Shown here: positions 54,007 through 62,169 of the stretch, one piece after another
Layout of the letters: every line of letters starts with the position of its first letter
Numbering within the stretch: the first letter of the stretch is position 1
Notes under the pieces: generated by a model
Database searches by the model: none
The model's input: the letters and a program-made list of their open reading frames with translations, nothing else
Told to the model about the DNA's origin: nothing
Program-made: the position numbers and the translations under genes
Source: Actinomadura madurae
GTDB taxonomy: Bacteria > Actinomycetota > Actinomycetes > Streptosporangiales > Streptosporangiaceae
Length of the DNA: 64,000 bases
Reading direction: 5' to 3'
NCBI RefSeq assembly: GCF_900115095.1
Contig: NZ_FOVH01000002.1
Location: forward strand, 186,001-250,000

Positions 54007-54962
54007 TGTCCGCCCCAGTGATGTTCAACGCCGTGAAGAAGTCCTGGCCCTGGCTGCGCCTGCTCATCGGGCTGGGCATCCTCACCGCGCTCCTGTGGTG
54101 GCACAGCACGGACGCGTTCGTGGACGCGCTCCACGCGATCGACACCGGCGCCGTGGTGATCGCCCTCGCCGTCGGCCTGGCGACCACGGTGCTGAGCGCG
54201 GCCCGCTGGTGGCTGGTCGCCCAGCGCCTCGGCCTGCACCTGCCCCTGTCCGCCGCGGTCGCCGACTACTACAAGGCCCAGTTCCTCAACGCGGTCCTGC
54301 CGGCGGGGGTGCTCGGCGACGTGCACCGCGCCGTGAGCCACGGCCACCGCTCGGGCGACGTGGCGCGCGGCGTGCGGGCCGTGTTCCTCGAACGGATCGC
54401 CGGGCAGGGCGTCGCCGTGGTCGCGGGCGTCCTGGCCCTGTTCGCCCACCCCGCGCTGCTGTCGGCGATGGCTCCCGCGCTGCTCCCGGCGGGGGTGGTC
54501 CTCGGCGTCGTGCTCGTCCTGGCCCGGTGGCGTCACCGCGCCCTGACCTCGACGTTCGCCGACCTGCGCGCCGTCCTCGGGGCCTGGCCGAGCGTCGTGG
54601 CCCTGTCCGTCGCCGCCCTCGCCGGGCATCTGGCCCTGTTCGTCGTCGCCGCCCGCCTGGTCGGCTCGACGGCCCCGCTCCTCACCCTCCTGCCGCTGCT
54701 GCTGCTGGCGCTGCTGGTGATGGTGCTGCCGGTGAACGTCGGCGGCTGGGGGCCGCGCGAGGCCGTCCTCGCCCTGGCGTTCGGCGCCGCGGGGCTCGGC
54801 TCAGCGCAGGGCCTGACCGTGTCCGTCGTGTACGGGGTGCTCAGCTTCATCGCGTGCCTGCCCGGCGCCGGCACCCTGCTGCTGAAGCACCGCGAGCACG
54901 TCCCCGAACGCCTCGACAAGGCTCCGCAGCGCGTCCCGGCCCTTGCCGGCGCGGGCCAGTGA
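54006..54962 (+). CDS. Lysylphosphatidylglycerol synthase-like (UPF0104) membrane protein
   Basis: A 318-residue protein with about seven to eight membrane segments. Family features: LSAARWWLVAQRLGLHLPL, YYKAQFLNAVLPAGVLGDVHRA near residue 95, FLERIAGQGVAVVAG, and the C-terminal PVNVGGWGPREAVLALAF. The family includes flippase-like domains of MprF and putative lipid or glycolipid transporters. TGATG junction with the methyltransferase gene. Its last 162 bp overlap the convergent creatininase-family gene on the other strand. Confidence 0.83.
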   Translation: MSAPVMFNAVKKSWPWLRLLIGLGILTALLWWHSTDAFVDALHAIDTGAVVIALAVGLATTVLSAARWWLVAQRLGLHLPLSAAVADYYKAQFLNAVLPAGVLGDVHRAVSHGHRSGDVARGVRAVFLERIAGQGVAVVAGVLALFAHPALLSAMAPALLPAGVVLGVVLVLARWRHRALTSTFADLRAVLGAWPSVVALSVAALAGHLALFVVAARLVGSTAPLLTLLPLLLLALLVMVLPVNVGGWGPREAVLALAFGAAGLGSAQGLTVSVVYGVLSFIACLPGAGTLLLKHREHVPERLDKAPQRVPALAGAGQ

Positions 54963-55562
54963 CGGCCGCCCGATGACGCCCGACCCGGTGTAGGCCGCCA
55001 TCCCGGCGGTCAGCAGGTGCCGCCGGTCATCGGCCAGGTGGTCGGCGGTGTCGTACCCGTCCCGGACGAGCTCCGGGTGGGCGTGGAGCAGGATCGACGT
55101 CTCCAGCTCCCCGGCGTGCATGTCGCCGACGCCCGTCGTCTCGATGCCGGCCGCCCTCCGCGCCTCCTCCCACTCGTCCATCCCGGGGAAGAGGGCCATG
55201 GCGCCGTGCGCCTCCTGGACGACGTTGCCGAGCACGTAGTTGCCGCCGTGCCCGTTGACCAGGACCAGCTTCGGGACGCCCGACCGGCGCAGCGACTCGG
55301 CGACGTCCCCGACCACCGCGTGCAGGGTCGCCGCCGAGATGCTCACCGTCCCGGGCCAGCCGGCGTGCTCATGCGAGCACGAGATCGTCACGGGCGGGAG
55401 CGTCCGCACCGGGTACGCCTTCGCGATCTCCTCGGTGATCGTGCAGGCGATCACGGTGTCGGTCGAGAGGGGCAGGTACGGGCCGTGCTGCTCGTGGCTC
55501 CCCACCGGCAGGACCGCCACCGGGACGTCCGGGACCTCGGTGCTCGTGTGCGTCGGCAACAT
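54801..55562 (-). CDS. Creatininase family amidohydrolase
   Basis: A 253-residue protein with the creatininase metal ligands Glu24, His26 and Asp35 (GSHEQHGPYLPLSTD), NGHGGN near 110 and GDMHAGELETS near 148. Members include creatininase, MftE peptidase and the amide hydrolase ArfB (formamide hydrolase of deazaflavin/riboflavin synthesis in archaea). An ArfB-like role would fit a nearby cyclohydrolase that leaves a formamide. ATG 55562 is used; a GTG at 55571 is possible. The last 162 bp overlap the opposite-strand membrane protein gene, and the tail of about 27 residues is unlike the family. Confidence 0.82.
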   Translation of the reverse strand: MLPTHTSTEVPDVPVAVLPVGSHEQHGPYLPLSTDTVIACTITEEIAKAYPVRTLPPVTISCSHEHAGWPGTVSISAATLHAVVGDVAESLRRSGVPKLVLVNGHGGNYVLGNVVQEAHGAMALFPGMDEWEEARRAAGIETTGVGDMHAGELETSILLHAHPELVRDGYDTADHLADDRRHLLTAGMAAYTGSGVIGRPSLARAGKGRDALRSLVEAFGDVLAVLQQQGAGAGQARDEAEHPVHDGHGQALR

Positions 55563-56286
55563 GGCCCCCACCCTGCCGTACTCGCCCGGCCGCCGAAACC
55601 AGCGCCATCGCCCCGGCCAGCAGGACGGCGGCGACGATCCCGTCCGTCCAGTAGTGGTTGGCCGTCACGACCACCACGAACACCGTGACCGGCGCGTGCA
55701 GGGCCACGACCCACCGCCACCGGCTCCGCGACACCCGCAGCACCGCGACCGCGACCAGGATCGCCCACCCGATGTGCAGGGAGGGCATCGCGGCGTACTG
55801 GTTCGCGATCCCGTCGGCGGCGGCCGGATAGGCCGACGGGCCCACGGTCAGCATCGTGTCCACGGCCCCGATCCCCGCGAGCCGCGGCGGGGCCAGCGGG
55901 AACACCATGTGCACCAGGAGCCCGGCCGCCGTCAGCACCACCAGCTCGTTCCGCACCCTCCCGTAGGCTCCGCGATGCCGCACGTAGAGCCAGACCAGCA
56001 GCAGCGCCGTCCCCGGGAAATGGACGCTCACGTAGTAGACATTGGCCAGGAACGCCGTGTGGTCCCATCCGAGGGCCCAGTTCTGGACGTCGACCTCGTT
56101 CGGCAGCCACGTCCGCTCGAAACCCCACAGCCGGCGCGCGTTCGACATCGCCTGGCCCGGCCCGTGCTCGACCAGCGTCCGGCCCCACTTGTAGAAGGCG
56201 AACAGGACCGCCAGCAGCCCCACCTCGGTGACCAGGGGCCGCGTTCGGCCCCGCATCACCCGTCCCGCCACCGCAGTGCTCGCCAT
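55369..56286 (-). CDS. PAP2-superfamily membrane phosphatase/transferase
   Basis: A 305-residue protein with about six membrane segments. PAP2 motifs: MPSLHIGWAI (His of motif 2) and ANHYWTDGIVAA (His and Asp of motif 3), as in the inositolphosphotransferase Aur1/Ipt branch. It would dephosphorylate or transfer phospho-alcohol head groups. ATG 56286 follows GGGGAGG. The C-terminal 64 or so residues, rich in Gly/Pro/His, overlap the creatininase gene by 194 bp in another frame, so the true end of the protein is worth checking. Confidence 0.8.
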   Translation of the reverse strand: MASTAVAGRVMRGRTRPLVTEVGLLAVLFAFYKWGRTLVEHGPGQAMSNARRLWGFERTWLPNEVDVQNWALGWDHTAFLANVYYVSVHFPGTALLLVWLYVRHRGAYGRVRNELVVLTAAGLLVHMVFPLAPPRLAGIGAVDTMLTVGPSAYPAAADGIANQYAAMPSLHIGWAILVAVAVLRVSRSRWRWVVALHAPVTVFVVVVTANHYWTDGIVAAVLLAGAMALVSAAGRVRQGGGHVADAHEHRGPGRPGGGPAGGEPRAARPVPAPLDRHRDRLHDHRGDREGVPGADAPARDDLVLA

Positions 56287-56436
56287 CCCGGTCCTCCCCG
56301 TACCCGTCGTCCGCGTCCAATCACAACCCTCGCGTCCGACACTTCTCGGGGCATTGGGTCCAGCCACCCGGTCCGCGGAGGGAAAGCCCCTCACCGGGGG
56401 TGGAGGTAGCCCCACCCCTCCCGTAGATTCCGGTGT

Positions 56437-57000
56437 GTGATCACCGGCGACTGGCTCAACCCGCCCCCGTCCGTCCGGGACGACGGCTCCGCGCTCCTCG
56501 TCACCGCCGCCGCGGGCAGCGACTTCTGGCGGACGACCTCCTACGGCTACGACCGCGACAGCGGCCACGCCCTGCTGTCCCCGTTCGGCCCCGAGGCGGC
56601 CGTCGAGGTGTCCTTCCTCGCCGACTACGACCACCAGTTCGACCAGGCGGGCCTCCTCGTCCGGCTGGACGAGACGACCTGGATCAAGGCGGGCGCCGAG
56701 TACTGCGACGGCGCCCTCCAGCTGGGCGCGGTGGTGACGCGCGGCGTCTCCGACTGGTCCTCGTTCCCCGTCCCGTGGACGGGCCGTGAGGTGACGATCC
56801 GGGCCAGCCGCAGCGGCGACGCGGTGACGATCCGCGCCCGCGCCGGCGACGACCCCTGGCAGATGATCCGCCTGGCCCCGTTCCCGCCCGCCGTCGAGGC
56901 CGCGGCCGGCCCCTACTGCTGCGCCCCCGAACGCGAGGGCCTCACGGTCCGCTTCACCCGCGCGGCCCCGGCTCCCCCCGACGAGGCCCTCCACCCGTAG
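56437..57000 (+). CDS. DUF1349 family protein
   Basis: A 187-residue cytoplasmic beta-sandwich protein. WLNPPPSVRDDGSALLVTAAAGSDFWRTTSYGY opens it; LLVRLDETTWIKAGAEY and SFPVPWTG follow the DUF1349 (concanavalin-like) pattern. Its function is not established. GTG at 56437 has no ribosome binding site, so a leaderless mRNA is plausible. The gene is divergent from the PAP2 gene. Confidence 0.8.
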   Translation: MITGDWLNPPPSVRDDGSALLVTAAAGSDFWRTTSYGYDRDSGHALLSPFGPEAAVEVSFLADYDHQFDQAGLLVRLDETTWIKAGAEYCDGALQLGAVVTRGVSDWSSFPVPWTGREVTIRASRSGDAVTIRARAGDDPWQMIRLAPFPPAVEAAAGPYCCAPEREGLTVRFTRAAPAPPDEALHP

Positions 57001-57055
57001 ATACCCAAGCACTTACTTGCTAGGCTCCTCCGGGCACGGCGGGAGGGGACGGGGC

Positions 57056-58018
57056 ATGGCGGTCGCGGCGGTGATCGAGGAGCGCCCGGGATGCGGCCGG
57101 GGCGCGCGGCTGGCCGCCCGCCTGATGCGCCGCTTCATGCGCCCGCTCGTCACCCGGCTCCCATGGACCCCGTTCACGTTGCGCTTCGCCCCGCTGCTCG
57201 ACCTGGCCGCGGCCCTCCTCGTGCCGCCGCGCGGCACCAGGGTCACCAAGGTCGACGGGCCGGGCTGCGCGGCCGAATGGGTCCGGGGGCGCGGCGTGCC
57301 CGCGGACTCCCGCCGGGTGATCCTCTACTTCCACGGCGGCGGCTTCGTCGCCTGCGGCCTGCGCACCCACCGCCGCATGATCGCCCGCATCTCCCAGGCC
57401 GCCGGCATGCCCGTCCTCTCCGTCGCCTACCGCATGCAGCCCCGCGTCACCATCCAGACGTCCATCGACGACTGCGTCGGCGCCTACCGGTGGCTCCTCG
57501 ACAGCCGCGCGCCGGACGACATCGTGATCGCCGGCGACTCCGCGGGCGGCTACCTCGCCTTCATGGCGCCGATCCACGCGCTGCGCACCGGCCTGCCCCG
57601 CCCGGCAGGGATCGCCGCGCTCTCCCCGTTCACCGACCTGGACATCGACGTCAAGATCGCGCACGCGAACGCCGCCCTCGACCCGTTCATCCCGGCGCCG
57701 CGCTTGCGGGACATGGTCCGCACCTGCTTCCCGGACGCCGACCTGACCGACCCGTGGCTCTCCCCGGTGCACGCCGACCTGTCCGGCCTGCCCCCGACGC
57801 TCATCCACGTCGGCTCCATCGAGGTCCTCCTCGCCGACGCCGAGCTGATGGCCGAACGCCTCGGCGCCGCGGGCGTCCCCTGCACCCTCCAGATCTGGGA
57901 AGGCCAGGCGCACGTCTTCCAGATCTTCGCCGACCTCTCCCGCGAGGGCCTGACCGCCATCAAGGAGATCGGCTTCTTCGCCCGCCGCACCACCTCGTCC
58001 CACACCCGGGCCGCGTAA
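57056..58018 (+). CDS. HSL-type alpha/beta hydrolase (esterase)
   Basis: A 320-residue hydrolase of the hormone-sensitive lipase family. Oxyanion-hole HGGG starts at His93 (YFHGGGF), nucleophile Ser162 lies in GDSAGG, the Asp in VLLADAE and the His in GQAHVF. ATG 57056 follows GGGAGGGG. A short CAAG-N6-CTTG inverted repeat (57005-57018) lies in the 55-bp leader. Converges with the next gene; the stops are 1 bp apart. Confidence 0.87.
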   Translation: MAVAAVIEERPGCGRGARLAARLMRRFMRPLVTRLPWTPFTLRFAPLLDLAAALLVPPRGTRVTKVDGPGCAAEWVRGRGVPADSRRVILYFHGGGFVACGLRTHRRMIARISQAAGMPVLSVAYRMQPRVTIQTSIDDCVGAYRWLLDSRAPDDIVIAGDSAGGYLAFMAPIHALRTGLPRPAGIAALSPFTDLDIDVKIAHANAALDPFIPAPRLRDMVRTCFPDADLTDPWLSPVHADLSGLPPTLIHVGSIEVLLADAELMAERLGAAGVPCTLQIWEGQAHVFQIFADLSREGLTAIKEIGFFARRTTSSHTRAA

Positions 58019-58019
58019 T

Positions 58020-58892
58020 TCAGATAGAACGCCGGAAATGCTCGACCAGCCGCGAGTAGCTGTCGTCGCCGTACCCCCGCCCGACGGCCTTGGTGACGAG
58101 ACCAAGCGTGTACTCGGGCAACTCGGTATCGATCCCCCGCGCCCTGCTCTCCCGGACGAGATCCTCGATCGACGGCAGATGATGCCGGAGCGCCCCGTAC
58201 GGTGTCGCGTGCTCGCCCCGGTCGACCTCCCCGGCGATCACCGGCAGGAACCCCGAGAGCGCCGAAAGCGCGGGATCGGCCCGCTCAAGGAAGTCCTCCA
58301 ACCGGACACCCTCGTCGGCCAACGCCGCCGCCCCATGCAGGAACCCGTTGAGCAGACCCCACATCGTCCCGTGGACGGCCATGCCGTAGAGGACGGCCAC
58401 CCCGGGATCGCCGGACACCAGGGGCGCGTGCCCGCTCAGCAGCCCCAGCGCGGCCCGGTGGCGCTCGTAGACCGCCTCCGCGCCCGCGTAGAAGATCGTC
58501 GCGTCCGGATGCCCGATGCCGGGCGCAATGGTCATGATCTGCCCGTGCAGATACCCGGCGCCGGCTGCCCGCTCGGCCACCCTCCTCACCTCGGCGGACG
58601 TCCCGTCGGTGAGATTGACGACCGCACGCCCGGCCAGCGCGTCACCCGCCTGCCCGAGAACGTCTTCCGCGACCGAGGCCCCCTTCACGTTGACCACGAC
58701 GACGTCCGCCTCGCCGACGGCCTCGCGGACCGTCGAGCCGAGCTTCGCCCCCTTGGCGACCAACCCCTCGCCCTTGCCAGGCGTGCGGTTCCACACCGTG
58801 GTCGGATGCCCGCCGTCCAGAAAGGCACCGGCCAGCGCCGAACCCATCTCCCCGAGCCCGAGCACGGCCACACGCACGTTGCCGAAAGTCAT
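58020..58892 (-). CDS. NAD(P)-dependent oxidoreductase, imine-reductase-like (6PGDH/HIBADH fold)
   Basis: A 290-residue protein. Cofactor site GLGEMG at residues 12-17, NRTPGK at 35-40 (Arg suggests NADPH) and VVNLTDGTSAEVR in the hydroxyisobutyrate-dehydrogenase style. The C-terminal helical part forms the dimer swap of imine reductases (LYGMAVHGTMWGLLNGFLHG). The usual catalytic Lys of HIBADH is not seen where expected, as in imine reductases. A MerR-type promoter lies upstream. Confidence 0.83.
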   Translation of the reverse strand: MTFGNVRVAVLGLGEMGSALAGAFLDGGHPTTVWNRTPGKGEGLVAKGAKLGSTVREAVGEADVVVVNVKGASVAEDVLGQAGDALAGRAVVNLTDGTSAEVRRVAERAAGAGYLHGQIMTIAPGIGHPDATIFYAGAEAVYERHRAALGLLSGHAPLVSGDPGVAVLYGMAVHGTMWGLLNGFLHGAAALADEGVRLEDFLERADPALSALSGFLPVIAGEVDRGEHATPYGALRHHLPSIEDLVRESRARGIDTELPEYTLGLVTKAVGRGYGDDSYSRLVEHFRRSI

Positions 58893-58922
58893 GAAGATGC
58901 TCCTCCCTACGATCGGACGCTC

Positions 58923-58953
58923 ACGCTAGAACCTCAACGCAACTTGAGGTCAA
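58923..58953 (-). promoter_or_regulatory. MerR-type promoter of the imine-reductase-like gene
   Basis: On the minus strand TTGACC (58948-58953) and TAGCGT (58923-58928) are separated by 19 bp, the long spacer of MerR-regulated promoters. Inside it is a perfect inverted repeat ACCTCAA-N6-TTGAGGT (58931-58950). No MerR gene is in the window. Confidence 0.68.
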
Positions 58954-59047
58954 CCGACCCGATTGCCGTTTTTGGCCCGTTCTCGTCCCACCTTTTACGG
59001 GGGTTCATGCGACGCTCGACGGGCCGCACCGACCGCCTGGGGGGCTG

Positions 59048-59551
59048 ATGAAGGCGCTGCTGAACTCGCTGAACGAGCCCGAGAAGGCTCTCGTCCGGGA
59101 GACCGGGAGCGCCGAGCTCTCCTACCTCACGGAGGACGGCCTCGTGGACCTTCACACCCGGATCCGCCGCGCCCGCAACAAGTACAGCAAGCTGTACCGG
59201 CGCACCGCGAGCGACCGCGTCGCCGAACACGGCGGCCGTGGTAAGGCCCGCCCGAAGAACACCCGCGACGCCCAGAAAGCCGAGGTCTTCGAGGACGCCC
59301 TGGCCCGGGTGAGCTGGTACCTGGCACGAGCCGCACGGCGCAGCGCCTCCGAACTGAAGGCCGAACGCATCGCCGCCGCCAACCCGTCCCGCACACCCCC
59401 ACCCGCCCCCGGCACCCCAGAACCCGAGCCCATGACCCCCCAGACCACACCCCGCCGCAGACCAACAACAGCCGACCCGGCCCTCAACCGCCGCCACGCC
59501 GCCACCCGAGCCAAGGGCGCCCGCCGCCAGTCCCACCGCGACACCCGCTAA
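59048..59551 (+). CDS. Hypothetical basic protein of actinobacterial type
   Basis: A 167-residue protein. The N-terminal 110 residues are helical and charged (LTEDGLVDLHTRIRRARNKYSKLYRR; FEDALARVSWYLARAARRSASELKAERIA). The tail is Pro/Arg/Thr rich and disordered. No catalytic motif is visible. I do not recognise a function; the basic charge may suit nucleic acid binding. Confidence 0.6.
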   Translation: MKALLNSLNEPEKALVRETGSAELSYLTEDGLVDLHTRIRRARNKYSKLYRRTASDRVAEHGGRGKARPKNTRDAQKAEVFEDALARVSWYLARAARRSASELKAERIAAANPSRTPPPAPGTPEPEPMTPQTTPRRRPTTADPALNRRHAATRAKGARRQSHRDTR

Positions 59552-60053
59552 CGACTGGGCCATAGTCAGCCGCACGGTCCAAGATCAGCGTTCCACCACT
59601 ACGGGACCGTCAACGAGGCCACGAGGCAGTACACAGAACACATATGGCTACATCTCGGGATCATGCAGAGCGCCGGGACCCTGGTCGGGATGAATTGAGT
59701 TGGTCGTCCTCCAAGGAGCCGTGGCCACCGGCGGCCCGGCGCGAGACCTGCGAGTTGGCCCAGTGCCGATACGTCTTGCCGGGCGCGGTGCCCCTCTGAG
59801 CATGGGGCACGGTGTCCATCACTTGCTCGACCTGCGGGTCCCGGCCGAACCGAGGCGGCGCAGGACGTCCTTGACCCCGGCGGGCAAGCCGGCAGCGTCA
59901 CGAATGCAGCCCACGCGGCACAGGCGGGCTCCCGGCGATGACCCGACTGCTTTGCGACAGCCTTCTAGAAGATCTCTGTAAGGCCGTCGAACCCATGGGC
60001 CATCGCCGTTTGGCGCCGTTGCTCCAGCGAACCGGTGATGACCATGGAGGGCG
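59552..60053. other. Non-coding or degenerate stretch
   Basis: No intact gene. Several short minus-strand pieces between about 59680 and 59910 look frameshifted (for example AGVKDVLRRLG in one frame, then DPQVEQVMDTVPHAQRG in another), but I cannot assign a family. The region is less GC-biased than its surroundings. Confidence 0.4.
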
Positions 60054-60227
60054 TTGCAGCGGCTTGTGCTGGCTTATGGCGGACGGTTAGCGGAGCTCGC
60101 CGGAACGCATGGCGGGGCGGTTGCTGGTTCGCGAGTGGAGTCGGCGGGCCAGGCGCTGGACGCGGTCGCCGCGAGTCTGACCGGGCTGTTGGATGACGTG
60201 TGTGAGGCGTGGGCGCGTCAGCGCTGA
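60054..60227 (+). pseudogene. Short open frame, probable gene fragment
   Basis: A 57-residue frame from TTG 60054: LQRLVLAYGGRLAELAG, then ALDAVAASLTGLLDDVCEAW to the stop. It has coding-like composition but no convincing start, and overlaps the antisense recombinase remnant. It looks like the C-terminus of a lost helical protein. Confidence 0.3.
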
Positions 60228-60381
60228 GCGGGGTAGCGGCGGTGCCGTGGTGATAGCCGAGCGCGGCGGCGCGGGTCTGGGTGACCTGGACGCCGAGGCG
60301 CGTAGTGCTGGCGGAGGGCGCCGGGGATGAGCGGCCGCCGGGAAACAACCAGTCGGCGTCAGGGTTGGTCGCGGTGTTCAT
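60188..60381 (-). pseudogene. Remnant of a tyrosine-recombinase-like protein C-terminus
   Basis: TNPDADWLFPGGR is a phrase seen in actinobacterial integrase-like proteins, and TRAAALGYHHGTA further on matches their C-terminal part. The intervening residues are missing and the frame then degenerates. Hence an eroded mobile-element gene rather than a working one. Confidence 0.4.
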
Positions 60382-60558
60382 TGGTGGCGCGGTCGGCGTA
60401 ACAGCCGAGGATATGTTCGATCAGCGGCTCGGGGCATCGGATCCGCCCGAGTCGCGCCAGCCATGTAGCGACCTCGCTTGTGCAGATCGTTGGTTGGTCT
60501 GTTCCGGTCTGTGGTGATCCTGTAGCTTTGCGCAGTGATCATTACTAGGAGCGAGCGG

Positions 60559-60912
60559 ATGACCACGTTGGTCCGGTGGCCGCTTGTAGCGGCCACCGTC
60601 GTGCTGTTGTCGGGCGCATGCTCGTCCAATGACGAGCCGCACACGCTCACCTTCGAAGTCGAGGGCGAGGGGACTGTCACCATGACTTACGTCATCAACG
60701 GCCGTTCAACGACCGAGCCGCAGGTGACGCTCCCCTGGCAGAAGGACATCAAGCTCACCAAGCAAGGCGAGGACACCTGGAGCCTCGTCATGAAGCGCGA
60801 GGGCGAAGGCTCGCTGAGTGCGGTCGCATATGTCGACGGCCAGCCCCTTACCCGCACCGCGGGCTCGGGCTCAGGCGGTGGCACCAGCCGGCTCAGCGGC
60901 TCCGTCCGCTGA
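60559..60912 (+). CDS. MmpS-like lipoprotein
   Basis: A 117-residue protein. Signal with lipobox LSGAC (Cys at about 22). The mature domain TLTFEVEGEGTVTMTYVING and STTEPQVTLPWQKDI follows the MmpS beta-sandwich pattern. MmpS proteins usually pair with MmpL transporters, but none is present here. ATG 60559 follows AGGAGCGAG. Stand-alone function unknown. Confidence 0.75.
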   Translation: MTTLVRWPLVAATVVLLSGACSSNDEPHTLTFEVEGEGTVTMTYVINGRSTTEPQVTLPWQKDIKLTKQGEDTWSLVMKREGEGSLSAVAYVDGQPLTRTAGSGSGGGTSRLSGSVR

Positions 60913-61095
60913 GCCAACCGCCCATAGTTGCCGCCCTGCTCGGTTCCACCCCCACACGCACGCCGCCGACACGGCGATCTCCTTGAGGAGAACGGGATGC
61001 GGATTGAGTCGTCCGCTGCGGAGCCTGTTGATGGTGGACATCGCCCGTTTAGTCCGCCGTCCCATTTCTTCAAACGAGATTCCGCGCAGATCCAT
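60871..61095 (-). pseudogene. Possible HTH-protein remnant
   Basis: MDLRGISFEEMGRRTKRAMSTINRLRSGRLNPHP resembles the helix-turn-helix of actinobacterial XRE proteins, but no effector domain follows and the last third overlaps the 3-prime end of the MmpS-like gene. Probably a truncated gene. Confidence 0.3.
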
Positions 61096-61134
61096 CAGCC
61101 TGGTGAAAACTCTTCCGAATGGATGCGGCTCTGG

Positions 61135-61332
61135 CTAGCCGGCAGGCGCGTTCGCCGGGCGGAGGACCACGTCACCCATCTTGGCATGGGATCCGAGCAG
61201 TTGATCGTGAATGAAGTAGGACGGTGAGATGCACCGGGTCCGGAGGATTCTTTTGACCCCGATAATGATGGCGGGCCAGTACGCCAGTGTCGCGATCACG
61301 TCTGCCGTAAGCGTGCGGTTGGCAGTCTCCAT
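61135..61332 (-). CDS. Small hypothetical protein with one hydrophobic segment
   Basis: A possible 65-residue protein from ATG 61332 (GGTGAGG upstream). Residues 11-27 (DVIATLAYWPAIIIGVK) could be a membrane helix. No family recognised; it may not be expressed. Confidence 0.25.
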   Translation of the reverse strand: METANRTLTADVIATLAYWPAIIIGVKRILRTRCISPSYFIHDQLLGSHAKMGDVVLRPANAPAG

Positions 61333-61475
61333 GACCTCACCTTCCCACCAGCCGTACACGTGTGGGAGCGGGCGCGGGCCGCCCTGGATTCGTTCCCCCG
61401 GTCCTACAGCTCGGTCTGACGGGGGACGGCTCTCGGCGTACGCTGAGGCTCGTGTGTGGTGGGCGGGAGGTTGCT

Positions 61476-62147
61476 GTGGCCGAGATGACAATGGCCGAGG
61501 TGATGGCCGAGCTGGCCGCGCTTGAGGATCCGAAGGCGCGCGAGGTGAATGAGAGGCACGGTGACGATCACGGTGTGAACCTCGGCAAGTTGCGCGCGCT
61601 CGCGAAGCGGTTGAAGACGCAGCAGGAACTCGCGTGCCGGCTGTGGGAGACGGGGGACAGTGCGGCGAGGCTGCTGGCGATTCTGATCTGCCGGCCGAAG
61701 GCGTTCGAACGTGACGATCTGGACGTCATGGTGCGCGATGCGCGCACGCCCAAGGTGCACGACTGGCTCGTGAATTACGTGGTGAAGAAGAGCCCGCACT
61801 CCGAAGATCTTCGGCTGGCCTGGTTCGCCGATCCGGATCCGGCGGTCGCCAGTGCCGGTTGGGCGCTGACCACCGAACGCGTGGCGAAGAATTCCGAGGG
61901 CCTTGACCTCGCGGGACTACTCGACGTGATCGAGGCGCAGATGAAGGACGCCCCGGAACGCCTCCAGTGGGCGATGAATCACTGCTTGGCTCAGATCGGG
62001 ATCGAGCACGCTGAGCACCGCTCCCGCGCGATCGACATCGGTGAGCGGCTGGAGGTGCTCAAGGACTACCCGACATCCCCGGGGTGTACGTCTCCGTTCG
62101 CGCCCATCTGGATCAACGAGATAGTGCGCCGTCACCACGATCAGTGA
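61476..62147 (+). CDS. DNA alkylation repair protein (AlkD-like HEAT-repeat family)
   Basis: A 223-residue HEAT-like protein. Landmarks are VNERHGDDHGVNLGKLRALA, TQQELACRLWETGDSAARLLAIL, HDWLVNYVVKKSPH and LQWAMNHCLAQIGIEH. The family embraces AlkC/AlkD-type DNA glycosylases, but some members lack the activity. GTG 61476 has GGGAGG five bases upstream; ATGs at 61485 and 61491 are alternatives. It stands alone. Confidence 0.82.
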   Translation: MAEMTMAEVMAELAALEDPKAREVNERHGDDHGVNLGKLRALAKRLKTQQELACRLWETGDSAARLLAILICRPKAFERDDLDVMVRDARTPKVHDWLVNYVVKKSPHSEDLRLAWFADPDPAVASAGWALTTERVAKNSEGLDLAGLLDVIEAQMKDAPERLQWAMNHCLAQIGIEHAEHRSRAIDIGERLEVLKDYPTSPGCTSPFAPIWINEIVRRHHDQ

Positions 62148-62169
62148 GAACGTCCAGCAGGGCATCGGG

